Assembly (NCBI GenBank): GCA_052389755.1
Contig: JBQTHP010000242.1
Coordinates: 1 to 21,709, forward strand
Origin: JBQTHP01 sp052389755
Lineage (GTDB): Bacteria > Pseudomonadota > Gammaproteobacteria > Steroidobacterales > Steroidobacteraceae
Reading direction: 5' to 3'
Length of the DNA stretch: 21,709 bases
The notes beneath the pieces are model-generated. The model worked only from the letters and a program-made list of their open reading frames with translations. It ran no database searches and had not been told where the DNA came from. Within the stretch, counting starts at the first letter, position 1, and each line of letters begins with the position of its first letter. Below are positions 8,337 to 15,640 of this stretch, piece by piece. Both the position numbers and the translations under genes were made by a program.

Positions 8337-8369
8337 GGCTCAGATGCCTGACGCTCAGCCGTCTGAGCC
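8337..8369 (-). promoter_or_regulatory. Nested RNA hairpin just before the lysC-lysA start codon
   Basis: On the transcribed strand, GGCTCAGA pairs perfectly with TCTGAGCC (8 bp). Inside it, after a symmetric 3+3 nt internal loop, CTGA pairs with TCAG around a 3-nt loop. The whole 33-nt element fills most of the 42-nt gap between the upstream small gene and the ATG, ending 4 nt before that ATG. It has no U-run and so is unlikely to be a terminator. It could gate translation of the fusion or protect the downstream message. Its function is inferred. Confidence 0.5.
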
Positions 8370-8374
8370 CTTCC

Positions 8375-8596
8375 TTACAGCTCGTCGTCGAAGACGTCCT
8401 TCAGGTCCTTCTCGAGCTTGCGATCGGCGAGCACTTCCTCGAGCCGGCTCCACGCAGCCTTGCCACGACCCTTGCCCGGTTGCGGACGAACGCGCCTGTC
8501 GACGCGGTCGAGCAGACGGTCGTAGTCCGTGTTGTCGTCTGTGGAGTTGAGGAACTCTTCGTCGAGATCGAAACTCTGGGTGTCGCGTTCGGCCAT
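8375..8596 (-). CDS. Small acidic protein of unknown function, first gene of the lysC-lysA operon
   Basis: The 73-residue product is highly charged, with no signal peptide or membrane segment. Its N-terminal half is acidic (SFDLDEEFLN). Its C-terminal half is predicted helical and ends in a pattern of alternating acidic and basic residues (SRLEEVLADRKLEKDLKDVF) followed by DDEL. This C-terminal layout resembles small gammaproteobacterial proteins of the PA3496 type, but the match is from memory and loose. It lies between a good promoter (8665-8692) and the lysC-lysA fusion, 42 bp away, so it is co-transcribed. Codon use matches the neighbours, and the reading frame fills the space between promoter and hairpin. 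I assign no function. Confidence 0.7.
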   Translation of the reverse strand: MAERDTQSFDLDEEFLNSTDDNTDYDRLLDRVDRRVRPQPGKGRGKAAWSRLEEVLADRKLEKDLKDVFDDEL

Positions 8597-8664
8597 CGCT
8601 CTAGTCTGAATTTCTCAATGGAATCATATAGTAACGTGCACTTCGGCGCGCACGAGGTCCGCGC

Positions 8665-8692
8665 ACTATAACGAATCCGCGCGCCCGATCAA
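8665..8692 (-). promoter_or_regulatory. Predicted sigma70-type promoter of the lysC-lysA/PBP1B operon
   Basis: On the minus strand, TTGATC (8692-8687) is followed after 16 bp by TATAGT (8670-8665), four and five matches to the consensus hexamers. The start codon of the small first gene lies about 70 bp further on. A perfect 6-bp inverted repeat, CGCGCC (8680-8685) and GGCGCG (8695-8700), surrounds the -35. It could be an operator or the end of the SAM hydrolase transcript. Confidence 0.55.
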
Positions 8693-8704
8693 CTGGCGCG
8701 AAGT

Positions 8705-9523
8705 TCAGGCATGCCGCATCGCATCACGTACTACGACGGGAGCGCCGCGGGACAACCCCAGGCCTTCCGCGGCGCTCTGCTCGGCTCGCGCGATCTCGAG
8801 CACGTGAAACGAATTGACGAGCGCGAGATAGTCCCCGGGTCGGACATCGCCGTAGGTGCGAAGCAGGCGCAGCGCATGACCGCCGGCATACACGTGCGGC
8901 TCACGAAACCGCTCGAGCAGCGAAGCATCGATGTTGGTGATGAGATTGCCGAAGTGATCGATGGTGATGACCATCCCTGATACTCCCTCCGGGTCGACGG
9001 TGGGCTCCTCGACCCAAGCCGGCACGAGCGAGTCCGTCGGTTCGCCCAGCTCTTCCGGCTGAAGGCGACCCGCCGCGAGCTCGGCGGCAACCGGCGCAAA
9101 AATGTCCCGGCCGTGAAAGGTGGCGCTCGGGCGCTGCACGCCGAGCCGCGCGAGCCGGTCGACCGCAAGCCGGATGATCCGGGCGTCGGGATGCGCGCTC
9201 ACGACCGGTGCGAGCAGGCCGTTGTCCGGTGCGAGCAGCGCATGACCCTGCGCGACCACTGCCACGATGTCGCGCGCGGTGCCGACGCCGGGGTCGACGA
9301 CGGCGACGTGCACGGTGCCGCGCGGGAAATACTGGAAAGAGCGCGCGAGCCAGAACCCCGCCTCGGCGGGCCAGTGCACCACGATCTCGTGCGTCAGATC
9401 GACGATGCGCGCCTCGGCGAAGCGCGTGAGCATGACGCCCTTCATCACTCCGACGAACGGCCCCTGATGGCCGAAGTCGGTCGTGACGGTGACGACTCCC
9501 GATGCGTTGAATGTCGCGCTCAT
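8705..9523 (-). CDS. SAM hydroxide adenosyltransferase (SAM hydrolase, DUF62 family)
   Basis: The 272-residue protein has the full set of DUF62/SAM_HAT motifs: TTDFG at 14-18 with GPFVGVMKG after it, VDPGVGT at 76-82, APDNGLLAPV at 98-107, FHGRDIFAPVA at 136-146 and IDHFGNLITNI at 188-198. The catalytic triad described for archaeal members corresponds to Asp77, Arg84 and His137, all present. The family splits S-adenosylmethionine with water into adenosine and methionine, and is related to the SAM-dependent fluorinase and chlorinase. The N-terminal domain spans about 10-165 and the C-terminal barrel about 180-270. The gene is divergent from the spermidine-synthase-like gene with 23 bp between the start codons. 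Upstream GGGGTGG is a weak ribosome site. Its physiological role in bacteria is not settled. Confidence 0.93.
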   Translation of the reverse strand: MSATFNASGVVTVTTDFGHQGPFVGVMKGVMLTRFAEARIVDLTHEIVVHWPAEAGFWLARSFQYFPRGTVHVAVVDPGVGTARDIVAVVAQGHALLAPDNGLLAPVVSAHPDARIIRLAVDRLARLGVQRPSATFHGRDIFAPVAAELAAGRLQPEELGEPTDSLVPAWVEEPTVDPEGVSGMVITIDHFGNLITNIDASLLERFREPHVYAGGHALRLLRTYGDVRPGDYLALVNSFHVLEIARAEQSAAEGLGLSRGAPVVVRDAMRHA

Positions 9524-9546
9524 GCCACCCCGCTAGACTCGCGACC

Positions 9547-12500
9547 ATGTCTGCAAGGCCGGTACCTGTCAACCGCGCGAGCGCGCCGGCTTCGAGTGAC
9601 TTTGCCCGCCTTTCGCTTCTCGTACTCTGCTTCGTATTGAGTGGTTTCGCTGCGCTCGTTTATCAGACGGCGTGGACGCGCCAGTTCGCACTCGTCTTCG
9701 GGACCTCCGAGCTCGCCGTCGCGACGGTGCTCGCGGCGTACATGGGAGGGCTCGCGCTGGGCGCGTGGCTCATCGAACGTTGGCTGCCGCGCGTGGAGCG
9801 GCCGGTGCTCATCTACGCGGGCCTCGAGCTCGGAATCGGGGGAAGCGCCGTGCTGCTCGTGCCCGCGTTGCTGTTCGCCAGCGATGCGCTGCTCCGGGCC
9901 GCCTTCGGCGGACAGCCGGCACCGCCGGACAGTGGGCAGGTCGGAACGTCGCTCTTTTATCTGGGCAGCGCGTTCGTCGCGCTCGCCGTGCCGACGACGC
10001 TGATGGGCGCGACTTTGCCGCTGCTCGCGCGCTACGCCGTCCGCAGCGATGAGCAGATCGGGCGGCGCATCGGGGCGCTGTACGCGGCGAATACGGCCGG
10101 CGCCGTCGGCGGCGCGCTGGCGACTGCGTTCTGGCTGTTGCCGAATCTCGGCCTGTCGCGCACCGTCTGGGCAGGCGCCGCCGTCAACTTCGCGGTGTTT
10201 CTGCTCGCCGCCCTGGTGGCAAAGCGTTCGCGCCCAACGACGGCCGAAGCCCGGGGCCCGGTCAACCCGGCCCCGATACGTACTCCTTTTAGAAGGCCCC
10301 CGGCGGCGGTGTGGGTGCTGCCGCTCATGCTCGCTTCGGGCGCCGTGTCGTTCTTCCACGAAGTGCTCTGGACGCGGATGTTGGGCCACGTGCTCGGCAG
10401 CAGCATCTACGCCTTCGGCGTGATGGTGGCGAGCTTCCTCGTCGGCATCGCGGCGGGCGGCGCGGCGGGCGCACTGCTCGCGCGCGATCGTCGCTGGGCG
10501 GTCACTGCGCTGGCGATCGCACAACTCATCTCGGCCGCCGCGGCCGCGGGAGCGTATCTCGGCCTGCAGGAACTGGTGCCCGAGAAGGCCGGCCTCGTCA
10601 GCAATGCGTTTTTTGCAGCCGGATTACTCCTGCCGCTGACTCTCGCCATCGGTCTGACGTACCCGCTCGCGGTGCGCGTGCTCGCCGACGACGCGGCGGA
10701 CGCCGCGCCCGCGAGCGCCCGCGTGTACGCCTGGAACACTGTCGGTGCGATCAGCGGCTCGCTCGTCGCCGGCTTCATCGCGATTCCCGATCTGCGCTTC
10801 GAGGGCGCTGCACAGGCAGCGGTCATCGCGAGCGCGCTGCTCGCGGTGGCGGCGGTCTTCCTGCTCATGCGCCCGCCGCGACTTCTCGCCGGTGCGGTGA
10901 CCGCAGCGGCCCTGATCGGCATCGTATCGTTTCGGCCGGAGCGGCCGGAGCGGCTGCTCGTGACCTCACCCCTCAATGTCGGCACGCACGGGCGCGTCGT
11001 CTACTACGAGGTCGGTCGTAGCGCCAGCGTCGTCGTCCTCGAACAGGACGGCGGGCTTGCGCTTCGCACCAACGGTCTGCCCGAGGCGCTCATGGAGATG
11101 CCCGGTTCGTCACCCCGATTCAGCGGCGAGTTCTGGCTCTCGCCGCTTGCAGTGATCGCCCGGCCGCGCACCGAGCGGATGCTGATCGTCGGTTACGGCG
11201 GCGGCGTCATCGTCGAAGGCGTGCCGCCTTCGGTCGCCCGGATCGACGTGATCGAGCTCGAGCCGGAAGTCATCGAGGCGAACCGCGCGACACGCGCGCT
11301 TCGCAAGCGGGATCCGCTCACCGATCCACGCGTGGACATCGTGACGAACGACGCGCGCGGCGCGCTCGCTCTGACGAGCCGCCGCTACGACGCCATCGTG
11401 TCGCAGCCCTCGCACCCCTGGACCGCCGGGGCATCGCACCTGTACACCCGCGAATTCATGCGACAGGCGCGCGAGCACCTGAACGAGGACGGCGTCTTCG
11501 TGCAATGGATGAATGTGAGCTTCGTCGACGAGTCGCTGCTGCGCTCGCTGACGGCCACGCTCCTCAACGTCTTCGGTCACGTGCGCCTCTACCGGCCGGA
11601 TCCGAATACGCTCGTGTTCCTCGCCTCTCCGGCGCCGCTCGATCTCGAGCGCACCGTTGCCGGGACCGGCGTGCCGCTCACGCTTTCTCCAGGACATTAC
11701 GCCCGCTTCGGCATTAACGTGGTGGAGGATCTGGTGGGCGCGCTCGCTGCGGACGCGGATGGCGCTCGCGCCCTGGCAAGCGGTGCTCCGCTCGTGACCG
11801 ACGATGACAATCGTCTCGCGACCTCGAGCGTCTTTGAGCTCGGCCGCGGCCTGACGGCGGAGGCCGCAGGACGCCTTCTCGCAGCGTACGATCCGCTACA
11901 GCGTGCCGACAGCGGGGTATATCGCGAGCTCGGCGATCGTCTCGCCTTCGACTACATCGCGCGGCGCATGGCGACGTTCACCAGCATCGATGCGAGCATT
12001 CCGGATCGGCTGCTGCGCGTGGCACGCCTGCTCGAGGGCACGGCGCACGGCGCCTACGTCCACGCGACCGCACTTCGCAGCGCCGGACGCCGCGAAGCGG
12101 CAGCGCGGCACGTCCGCGAATCGCTCGCGCGCTTTCCCGGGAGCAGCGCGCTGCGACACGAGTATCTGCAGCCGTGGTTTCCGGCGCTCACGGGCGGCAG
12201 GGCGCCTGCCGAAGTCGCGGCCGAGGCCGCGAAACTCACGGGCAGCGCCGCGACGGTCCTGCAAGCGGGTCGCCTTGGGGCAACCAACCGGTGGGAGGAG
12301 CTCCCGGAGATCGATCGGGCGCTCGCAGCGGTCGAATGGACGGATCCGTGGAAGCTCGAGGCCGTGCAGATGCGCGTGGACTGGCGCGTGCGCGTCAGCA
12401 ACGAAGACGTACGGCGAAGATTCGGCGAGGAGGCTCTTGCGCTGGTCGATCAGGCGATCGTAGTCGAGCCGAAGGTTGCGCTCTACGCGATGCGTGCTCG

Positions 12501-12744
12501 CTGCGCGCTGGCTGCCGATCGCCCGGACGTGCTCGTCGAATCGGTATGGGGGTTCGCGCAGGGCGCGTTCACAAACATCGGCCGGCTCGAGCCGAACCAG
12601 CGCGCCGAGGTCAGAGCCAACGTCGAAGGCCTCATGCGGGTGCTCGATGAGAACGCCGCGGATCGACGTGTGAATCCCGAGCGCGTCAAGGAAGTGCGGT
12701 CGCGCCTCGAAGACGTTGCCCGACAACTCGCACCGCCTGCCTGA
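9547..12744 (+). CDS. Membrane-anchored spermidine-synthase-like protein with TPR-like C-terminus
   Basis: The product has about 1065 residues in three parts. Residues 19-462 hold 12-13 hydrophobic helices arranged as in fused MFS/spermidine synthase proteins (GATLPLLARY and ALYAANTAGAVGGALA are typical motifs). Residues 475-695 are a spermidine-synthase-type Rossmann domain with GYGGG at 549-553, the acidic strand end IELEP at 569-573 and NDAR at 601-604. Residues 760-1065 are alanine- and arginine-rich helices that look TPR-like. The position where true spermidine synthases have the catalytic DxxDP reads SQPSHPW (619-625), so ordinary aminopropyl transfer is doubtful; this replacement is common in the fused subfamily. 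I chose the ATG at 9547 because it directly precedes a plausible short N-terminus. An upstream in-frame start at 9511 would overlap the divergent SAM hydrolase gene. No clear ribosome site is visible. Confidence 0.85.
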   Translation: MSARPVPVNRASAPASSDFARLSLLVLCFVLSGFAALVYQTAWTRQFALVFGTSELAVATVLAAYMGGLALGAWLIERWLPRVERPVLIYAGLELGIGGSAVLLVPALLFASDALLRAAFGGQPAPPDSGQVGTSLFYLGSAFVALAVPTTLMGATLPLLARYAVRSDEQIGRRIGALYAANTAGAVGGALATAFWLLPNLGLSRTVWAGAAVNFAVFLLAALVAKRSRPTTAEARGPVNPAPIRTPFRRPPAAVWVLPLMLASGAVSFFHEVLWTRMLGHVLGSSIYAFGVMVASFLVGIAAGGAAGALLARDRRWAVTALAIAQLISAAAAAGAYLGLQELVPEKAGLVSNAFFAAGLLLPLTLAIGLTYPLAVRVLADDAADAAPASARVYAWNTVGAISGSLVAGFIAIPDLRFEGAAQAAVIASALLAVAAVFLLMRPPRLLAGAVTAAALIGIVSFRPERPERLLVTSPLNVGTHGRVVYYEVGRSASVVVLEQDGGLALRTNGLPEALMEMPGSSPRFSGEFWLSPLAVIARPRTERMLIVGYGGGVIVEGVPPSVARIDVIELEPEVIEANRATRALRKRDPLTDPRVDIVTNDARGALALTSRRYDAIVSQPSHPWTAGASHLYTREFMRQAREHLNEDGVFVQWMNVSFVDESLLRSLTATLLNVFGHVRLYRPDPNTLVFLASPAPLDLERTVAGTGVPLTLSPGHYARFGINVVEDLVGALAADADGARALASGAPLVTDDDNRLATSSVFELGRGLTAEAAGRLLAAYDPLQRADSGVYRELGDRLAFDYIARRMATFTSIDASIPDRLLRVARLLEGTAHGAYVHATALRSAGRREAAARHVRESLARFPGSSALRHEYLQPWFPALTGGRAPAEVAAEAAKLTGSAATVLQAGRLGATNRWEELPEIDRALAAVEWTDPWKLEAVQMRVDWRVRVSNEDVRRRFGEEALALVDQAIVVEPKVALYAMRARCALAADRPDVLVESVWGFAQGAFTNIGRLEPNQRAEVRANVEGLMRVLDENAADRRVNPERVKEVRSRLEDVARQLAPPA

Positions 12745-12826
12745 TCGCCGGTCGGAACTGCGTCCTCGCGTCTCCCGAAAGCGACTTCTGGCGCGCGGGG
12801 CGGCCGGCGGATTACGCTTCCGCTGT

Positions 12827-14215
12827 ATGACGCTGCATCGAATGGTTCCCGCGGTGTCGGCCTGTGCGCTCCTCGTCGCCTGCGGTGGTGGCGGCGGCGG
12901 TCAGGCTCCGCCGGCGGGCGGCAGCTGCGGCATTCCGCAGGAGAAGCAGCTCGTACTCGATGCCACGAACACCTTTTACCTGTTTCTCGAGCTTCTGCCA
13001 GCTAGCATCGATCCGGCCCAGTTTGCGACCGCCGATGACCTGCTCGATGCCATGACGGCGACCGCACGCGCGCAGAGCAAGGATCGGTTCTTCAGCTTCC
13101 TCACCTCCATCAGCGCTGAGCAGCAGTTCTTCGCTGGCGCCGAATCGGTGGGCTTCGGCATCGGCCTGAAAGTCAGCGCAGACAACACCCGGGTGTTCGT
13201 CACTCAGGTGTTCGCCGGCTCCGCCGCGGCCGACGCGCTGTTTACCCGCAGCGATGAGATCCTGCAGATCGGCACGAGCCAGGCGACGCTCGTCGACGTC
13301 GCGACGCTGCTCGCGCAGCCGAACGGATTGAACGACGCCCTCGGCCCGGTGCAGAGCGGTGTCACGCGCGTGTTCCGCGTCAGCCTCGCGGACGCGACGG
13401 AGGAGACCCGCTCCGTGACGAAGCGGGCGTTCTCGCTCGATCCGGTGCCGCAGGCGCACACGATCCCGCGCACCGGATTGTCCCCGGTCGGATACGTCAA
13501 CCTTCGCACGTTCGTGTCGCCGGCCGACAATCTCCTTCGGAACGCGTTCGCGCAGTTCACGCAGGAGAACGTGCGCGATCTCATCATCGATCTGCGCTAC
13601 AACGGCGGTGGGCTCGTGTCCACCGCGGAGATCCTCGGCAGCCTGTTGGCACAGCAGGCGGGCGCATCGAACGCGCTCATGCATCGCACGCAGTTCAACG
13701 CGCGCCGCGCCGCGATCGACGTCAATTTCCGAGCGGAGGCGCAGGCGATCGAACCGGTAAACATTGCGTTTCTCACCACCAGCGCGAGCGCGTCGGCGAG
13801 TGAGCTTGTCATCAATTCCCTCTCGCCGTACGCGAACACCGTGATCGTCGGTGCGCGAAGCTTCGGCAAACCGGTGGGCCAGGAAGCATTCGATCTGCAG
13901 GGATGCGACACGCGGCTGCGCCTCGTGACCTTCAAGTCAGTGAATCGCGACAACTTTGGGGACTATTTCACCGGTCTTCATCCCGACGCCGGTTTCGTCG
14001 ACGCGTTCTGCGACGCGCCCGACGATCTGTCCCGACCCCAGGGCGATCCGGCGGAAGACATGACCGAGGTTGCGCTCTCATGGATCAACACCGGCACCTG
14101 CGTCCAGCCGGTTTTACCCAAGCTCGGCGCGGCGATGCGTGACGAGGTCCTGGGGCTGGTTCCGCTGCCGCGGCGTCCAACCGCGGCGCAGGTGTTCTCG
14201 CCCGGGCTCTTCTGA
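12827..14215 (+). CDS. S41-family (CtpA-like) serine protease lipoprotein with PDZ domain
   Basis: The 462-residue product starts with a lipoprotein signal peptide whose lipobox LVAC puts Cys19 at the mature N-terminus, followed by a glycine run. A PDZ-like domain covers about 108-190 (VGFGIGL, then AGSAAADALFTRSDEILQI). The S41 core has DLRYNGGGLV (255-264) and the catalytic Ser323 in SASASASELV. Lys348 in FGKPVGQ lies 25 residues later, the same Ser-Lys spacing as in E. coli Prc. It is a periplasmic or outer-membrane-facing protease that probably trims or degrades envelope proteins. The start at 12827 is set by the signal peptide; an earlier in-frame codon at 12716 lies inside the preceding gene. 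It follows that gene by 82 bp on the same strand, so co-transcription is possible. Members with this short lipoprotein form are common in proteobacteria. Confidence 0.92.
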   Translation: MTLHRMVPAVSACALLVACGGGGGGQAPPAGGSCGIPQEKQLVLDATNTFYLFLELLPASIDPAQFATADDLLDAMTATARAQSKDRFFSFLTSISAEQQFFAGAESVGFGIGLKVSADNTRVFVTQVFAGSAAADALFTRSDEILQIGTSQATLVDVATLLAQPNGLNDALGPVQSGVTRVFRVSLADATEETRSVTKRAFSLDPVPQAHTIPRTGLSPVGYVNLRTFVSPADNLLRNAFAQFTQENVRDLIIDLRYNGGGLVSTAEILGSLLAQQAGASNALMHRTQFNARRAAIDVNFRAEAQAIEPVNIAFLTTSASASASELVINSLSPYANTVIVGARSFGKPVGQEAFDLQGCDTRLRLVTFKSVNRDNFGDYFTGLHPDAGFVDAFCDAPDDLSRPQGDPAEDMTEVALSWINTGTCVQPVLPKLGAAMRDEVLGLVPLPRRPTAAQVFSPGLF

Positions 14216-14271
14216 GGACCGGCCACCCACTTTCGACTTGCGCCTTCCGCCTTCCGGCCAGAAGTCGGACG

Positions 14272-14311
14272 CCGGACGGCGGTAGCCGTCTTCCTCACAC
14301 CTGCCGTCCGG
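14272..14311. terminator. Alternative hairpins between two convergent genes, terminator candidate
   Basis: CCGGACGGC (14272-14280) can pair perfectly with GCCGTCCGG (14303-14311). Its inner part, GACGGC (14275-14280), can instead pair with GCCGTC (14285-14290) around a GGTA loop followed by TTCCTC. The element lies past the S41 protease stop and overlaps the last codons of the convergent small gene. The T-run is poor, so efficiency is uncertain. Confidence 0.4.
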
Positions 14312-14513
14312 GGCGAGCGACCGCGAAATCGGTAGCACGGGCGCCGCTGGCGCTGGCGCGCACCGCGAGTATCCAGCTCGTCGAGCCATCCTGTGTCGCG
14401 ACGAGAAGCGCCCGCGAAGCGGCGGTGAAATCTTGTGGGGCCAGAAGCAGGGCCGAGAGCGTCAATGCGCCGGCTGCACTCACGAAGCGCCGGACAATCG
14501 TTGCAGAGAACAT
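14295..14513 (-). CDS. Small exported protein of unknown function
   Basis: The 72-residue product has a typical signal peptide: a basic start (MFSATIVRR), a hydrophobic core (FVSAAGALTLSALLLA) and a likely cleavage region near residues 30-36. The mature part would have only about 40 residues, with no cysteine and no recognised domain. The ATG at 14513 has an excellent ribosome site, AAAGGAT, 6-7 nt upstream, which is the main reason to believe this short gene. It is divergent from the LysR-type gene, and a perfect inverted repeat (14550-14565) sits between them, so it is a likely target of that regulator. Its end converges on the S41 protease gene. The reading frame is short, and homologues are needed to be sure. 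Confidence 0.6.
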   Translation of the reverse strand: MFSATIVRRFVSAAGALTLSALLLAPQDFTAASRALLVATQDGSTSWILAVRASASGARATDFAVARPGRQV

Positions 14514-14549
14514 GCCAGATCCTTTCGGTTGAGCGGGCCGCGGCGCGGT

Positions 14550-14565
14550 GAGTCACAATTGACTC
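14550..14565. promoter_or_regulatory. Predicted LysR-type operator between divergent genes
   Basis: GAGTCA (14550-14555) and TGACTC (14560-14565) form a perfect 6-bp inverted repeat with centre CAAT. It lies 37 bp before the small exported-protein gene and about 48 bp before the LysR gene. LysR regulators usually bind such A+T-centred dyads in the region shared with their divergent target. The right arm also contains TTGACT, a possible -35. Confidence 0.5.
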
Positions 14566-14613
14566 GCGTGCCCGGACCCGTTGTGCGTGGCGCTACTGTC
14601 GGTGAGATCGCAA

Positions 14614-15627
14614 GTGGCAACAAACCGAAAATCTGAAGCTCCCTTAAGCGACGCTGCGAGCACCAACTCGGCCTACGATCGCTTGCCGCTCAACGCGTTG
14701 CGCGTATTCGAAGCGGTCGCCGCGCGGCTCAATTTCGGTGAGGCTGCCGAAGCGCTGCACGTGACGCCTGCCGCGGTCAGTCAGCAGATCAAGGCGCTCG
14801 AGGACTACCTGCAGACGCCGCTCTTTCGCCGCACGGGCCGCAACGTGCAACTCACGCCTGAAGGTGCTGATCTGCTGCCCGGCGTGCGGCGCGGTCTCGA
14901 TGAGCTCGAGCTGACTTTGAATCGGCTGAGGAGCGATCGTCAGAGCGGCATCGTGAACATCAGCACGATCGGCTCATTCCTGCAGAAATGGCTCACCCCG
15001 CGCCTCGCGGGCCTGCACACTGCGCATCCCGACGTCGAGCTGCATCTGCACTCGTCGCGCGATCCGGTCGATTTCTCGCGCAGTGATTTCCATGCCGCGA
15101 TCCGGTTCGGGCAGGGAAAGTATCCCGAGCTCTTCAGCAAGAAGGTCATGGATGAATGGCTCGTCGCGGTGGCGTCCCCGGCGCTCGTGCGCAGGCACGG
15201 GCTTCTGAACGACGCCACCGATCTCGCGACCCTGCCTCTGCTCCATGGCAGCGACTTTCCCTGGTCGAGCTGGAACGCCTCCGAAGGCGAGCGCAAACGC
15301 GTCCAGCGCGGTGTTTTCATGGACGACTCGGGCAACGTGCTGGCCGCGGTGTTCGAGGGGCTCGGCTACGCCGTGTTGCGCTGGACGCTCGTCGCCGCCG
15401 ATCTTGCGGCCGGTCGGGTCGAGCTTGCGAGCGAGCGCGTGATCCCGCACCGCTTCGCGTATTACTTCGTATGCCCCGAGCCCTACTCCAATCTGCCGAA
15501 GGTCGCCGCCTTCCGTGACTGGCTGATCGATGCCGCACGCGCCTTTCCGGATCCGCCCGGCGCATCGCGCGCGACCGCTGCCGAGCCACGCGCGAAAGCC
15601 GAGCCCGGCGGCCGCCGCGCGCGTTAG
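14614..15627 (+). CDS. LysR-family transcriptional regulator, GcvA-like
   Basis: The product is about 337 residues. A winged helix-turn-helix spans residues 23-84: LNALRVFEAVAARLNFGEAA, then HVTPAAVSQQIKALEDYL, then PLFRRTGRNVQLTPEG. A periplasmic-binding-like effector domain covers about 107-305, with the GcvA-type features FHAAIRFGQGKYP and a GLGYAVLRWTLV segment. The C-terminal tail is rich in Ala, Pro and Arg. The start is uncertain: the frame opens with TTG at 14581, but GTG at 14614 has GGTGAG seven bases upstream and gives a length closer to relatives, so I prefer it. No in-frame ATG exists. It is divergent from a small exported-protein gene and probably controls it and itself through the dyad at 14550-14565. 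The effector is unknown; similarity to GcvA does not prove a glycine role. Confidence 0.9.
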   Translation: MATNRKSEAPLSDAASTNSAYDRLPLNALRVFEAVAARLNFGEAAEALHVTPAAVSQQIKALEDYLQTPLFRRTGRNVQLTPEGADLLPGVRRGLDELELTLNRLRSDRQSGIVNISTIGSFLQKWLTPRLAGLHTAHPDVELHLHSSRDPVDFSRSDFHAAIRFGQGKYPELFSKKVMDEWLVAVASPALVRRHGLLNDATDLATLPLLHGSDFPWSSWNASEGERKRVQRGVFMDDSGNVLAAVFEGLGYAVLRWTLVAADLAAGRVELASERVIPHRFAYYFVCPEPYSNLPKVAAFRDWLIDAARAFPDPPGASRATAAEPRAKAEPGGRRAR

Positions 15628-15640
15628 CGGCGCGCGATCG

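Noticed and set aside
8333..8374. Lysine (L-box) riboswitch before lysC-lysA
   Set aside because: The gap is only 42 nt, far too short for an L-box, and only a simple nested hairpin is present.
6329..8671. Very long open frame (780 codons) on the plus strand opposite the lysC-lysA fusion
   Set aside because: It mirrors the codon pattern of the real gene in high-G+C DNA, has low-complexity Arg/Glu/His-rich content and no recognisable domain. The opposite strand carries complete enzyme motifs.
9520..10524. Minus-strand frame of 334 codons opposite the membrane part of the spermidine-synthase-like gene
   Set aside because: Highly charged, repetitive Arg/Glu/His translation opposite clear membrane helices; typical antisense shadow.
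12716..12826. Extended N-terminus for the S41 protease
   Set aside because: It would place 37 Arg-rich residues before a perfect lipoprotein signal peptide and overlap the preceding gene.
14240..14258. CGCCTTC tandem pair as a repeat family
   Set aside because: Only two adjacent short units are in the window; no second copy elsewhere to support a dispersed repeat.
15601..15640. GC-rich inverted repeat between the convergent LysR and YciI genes as a terminator
   Set aside because: Short CCGC/GCGG pairings are expected by chance in this composition, and there is no T-run on either strand.
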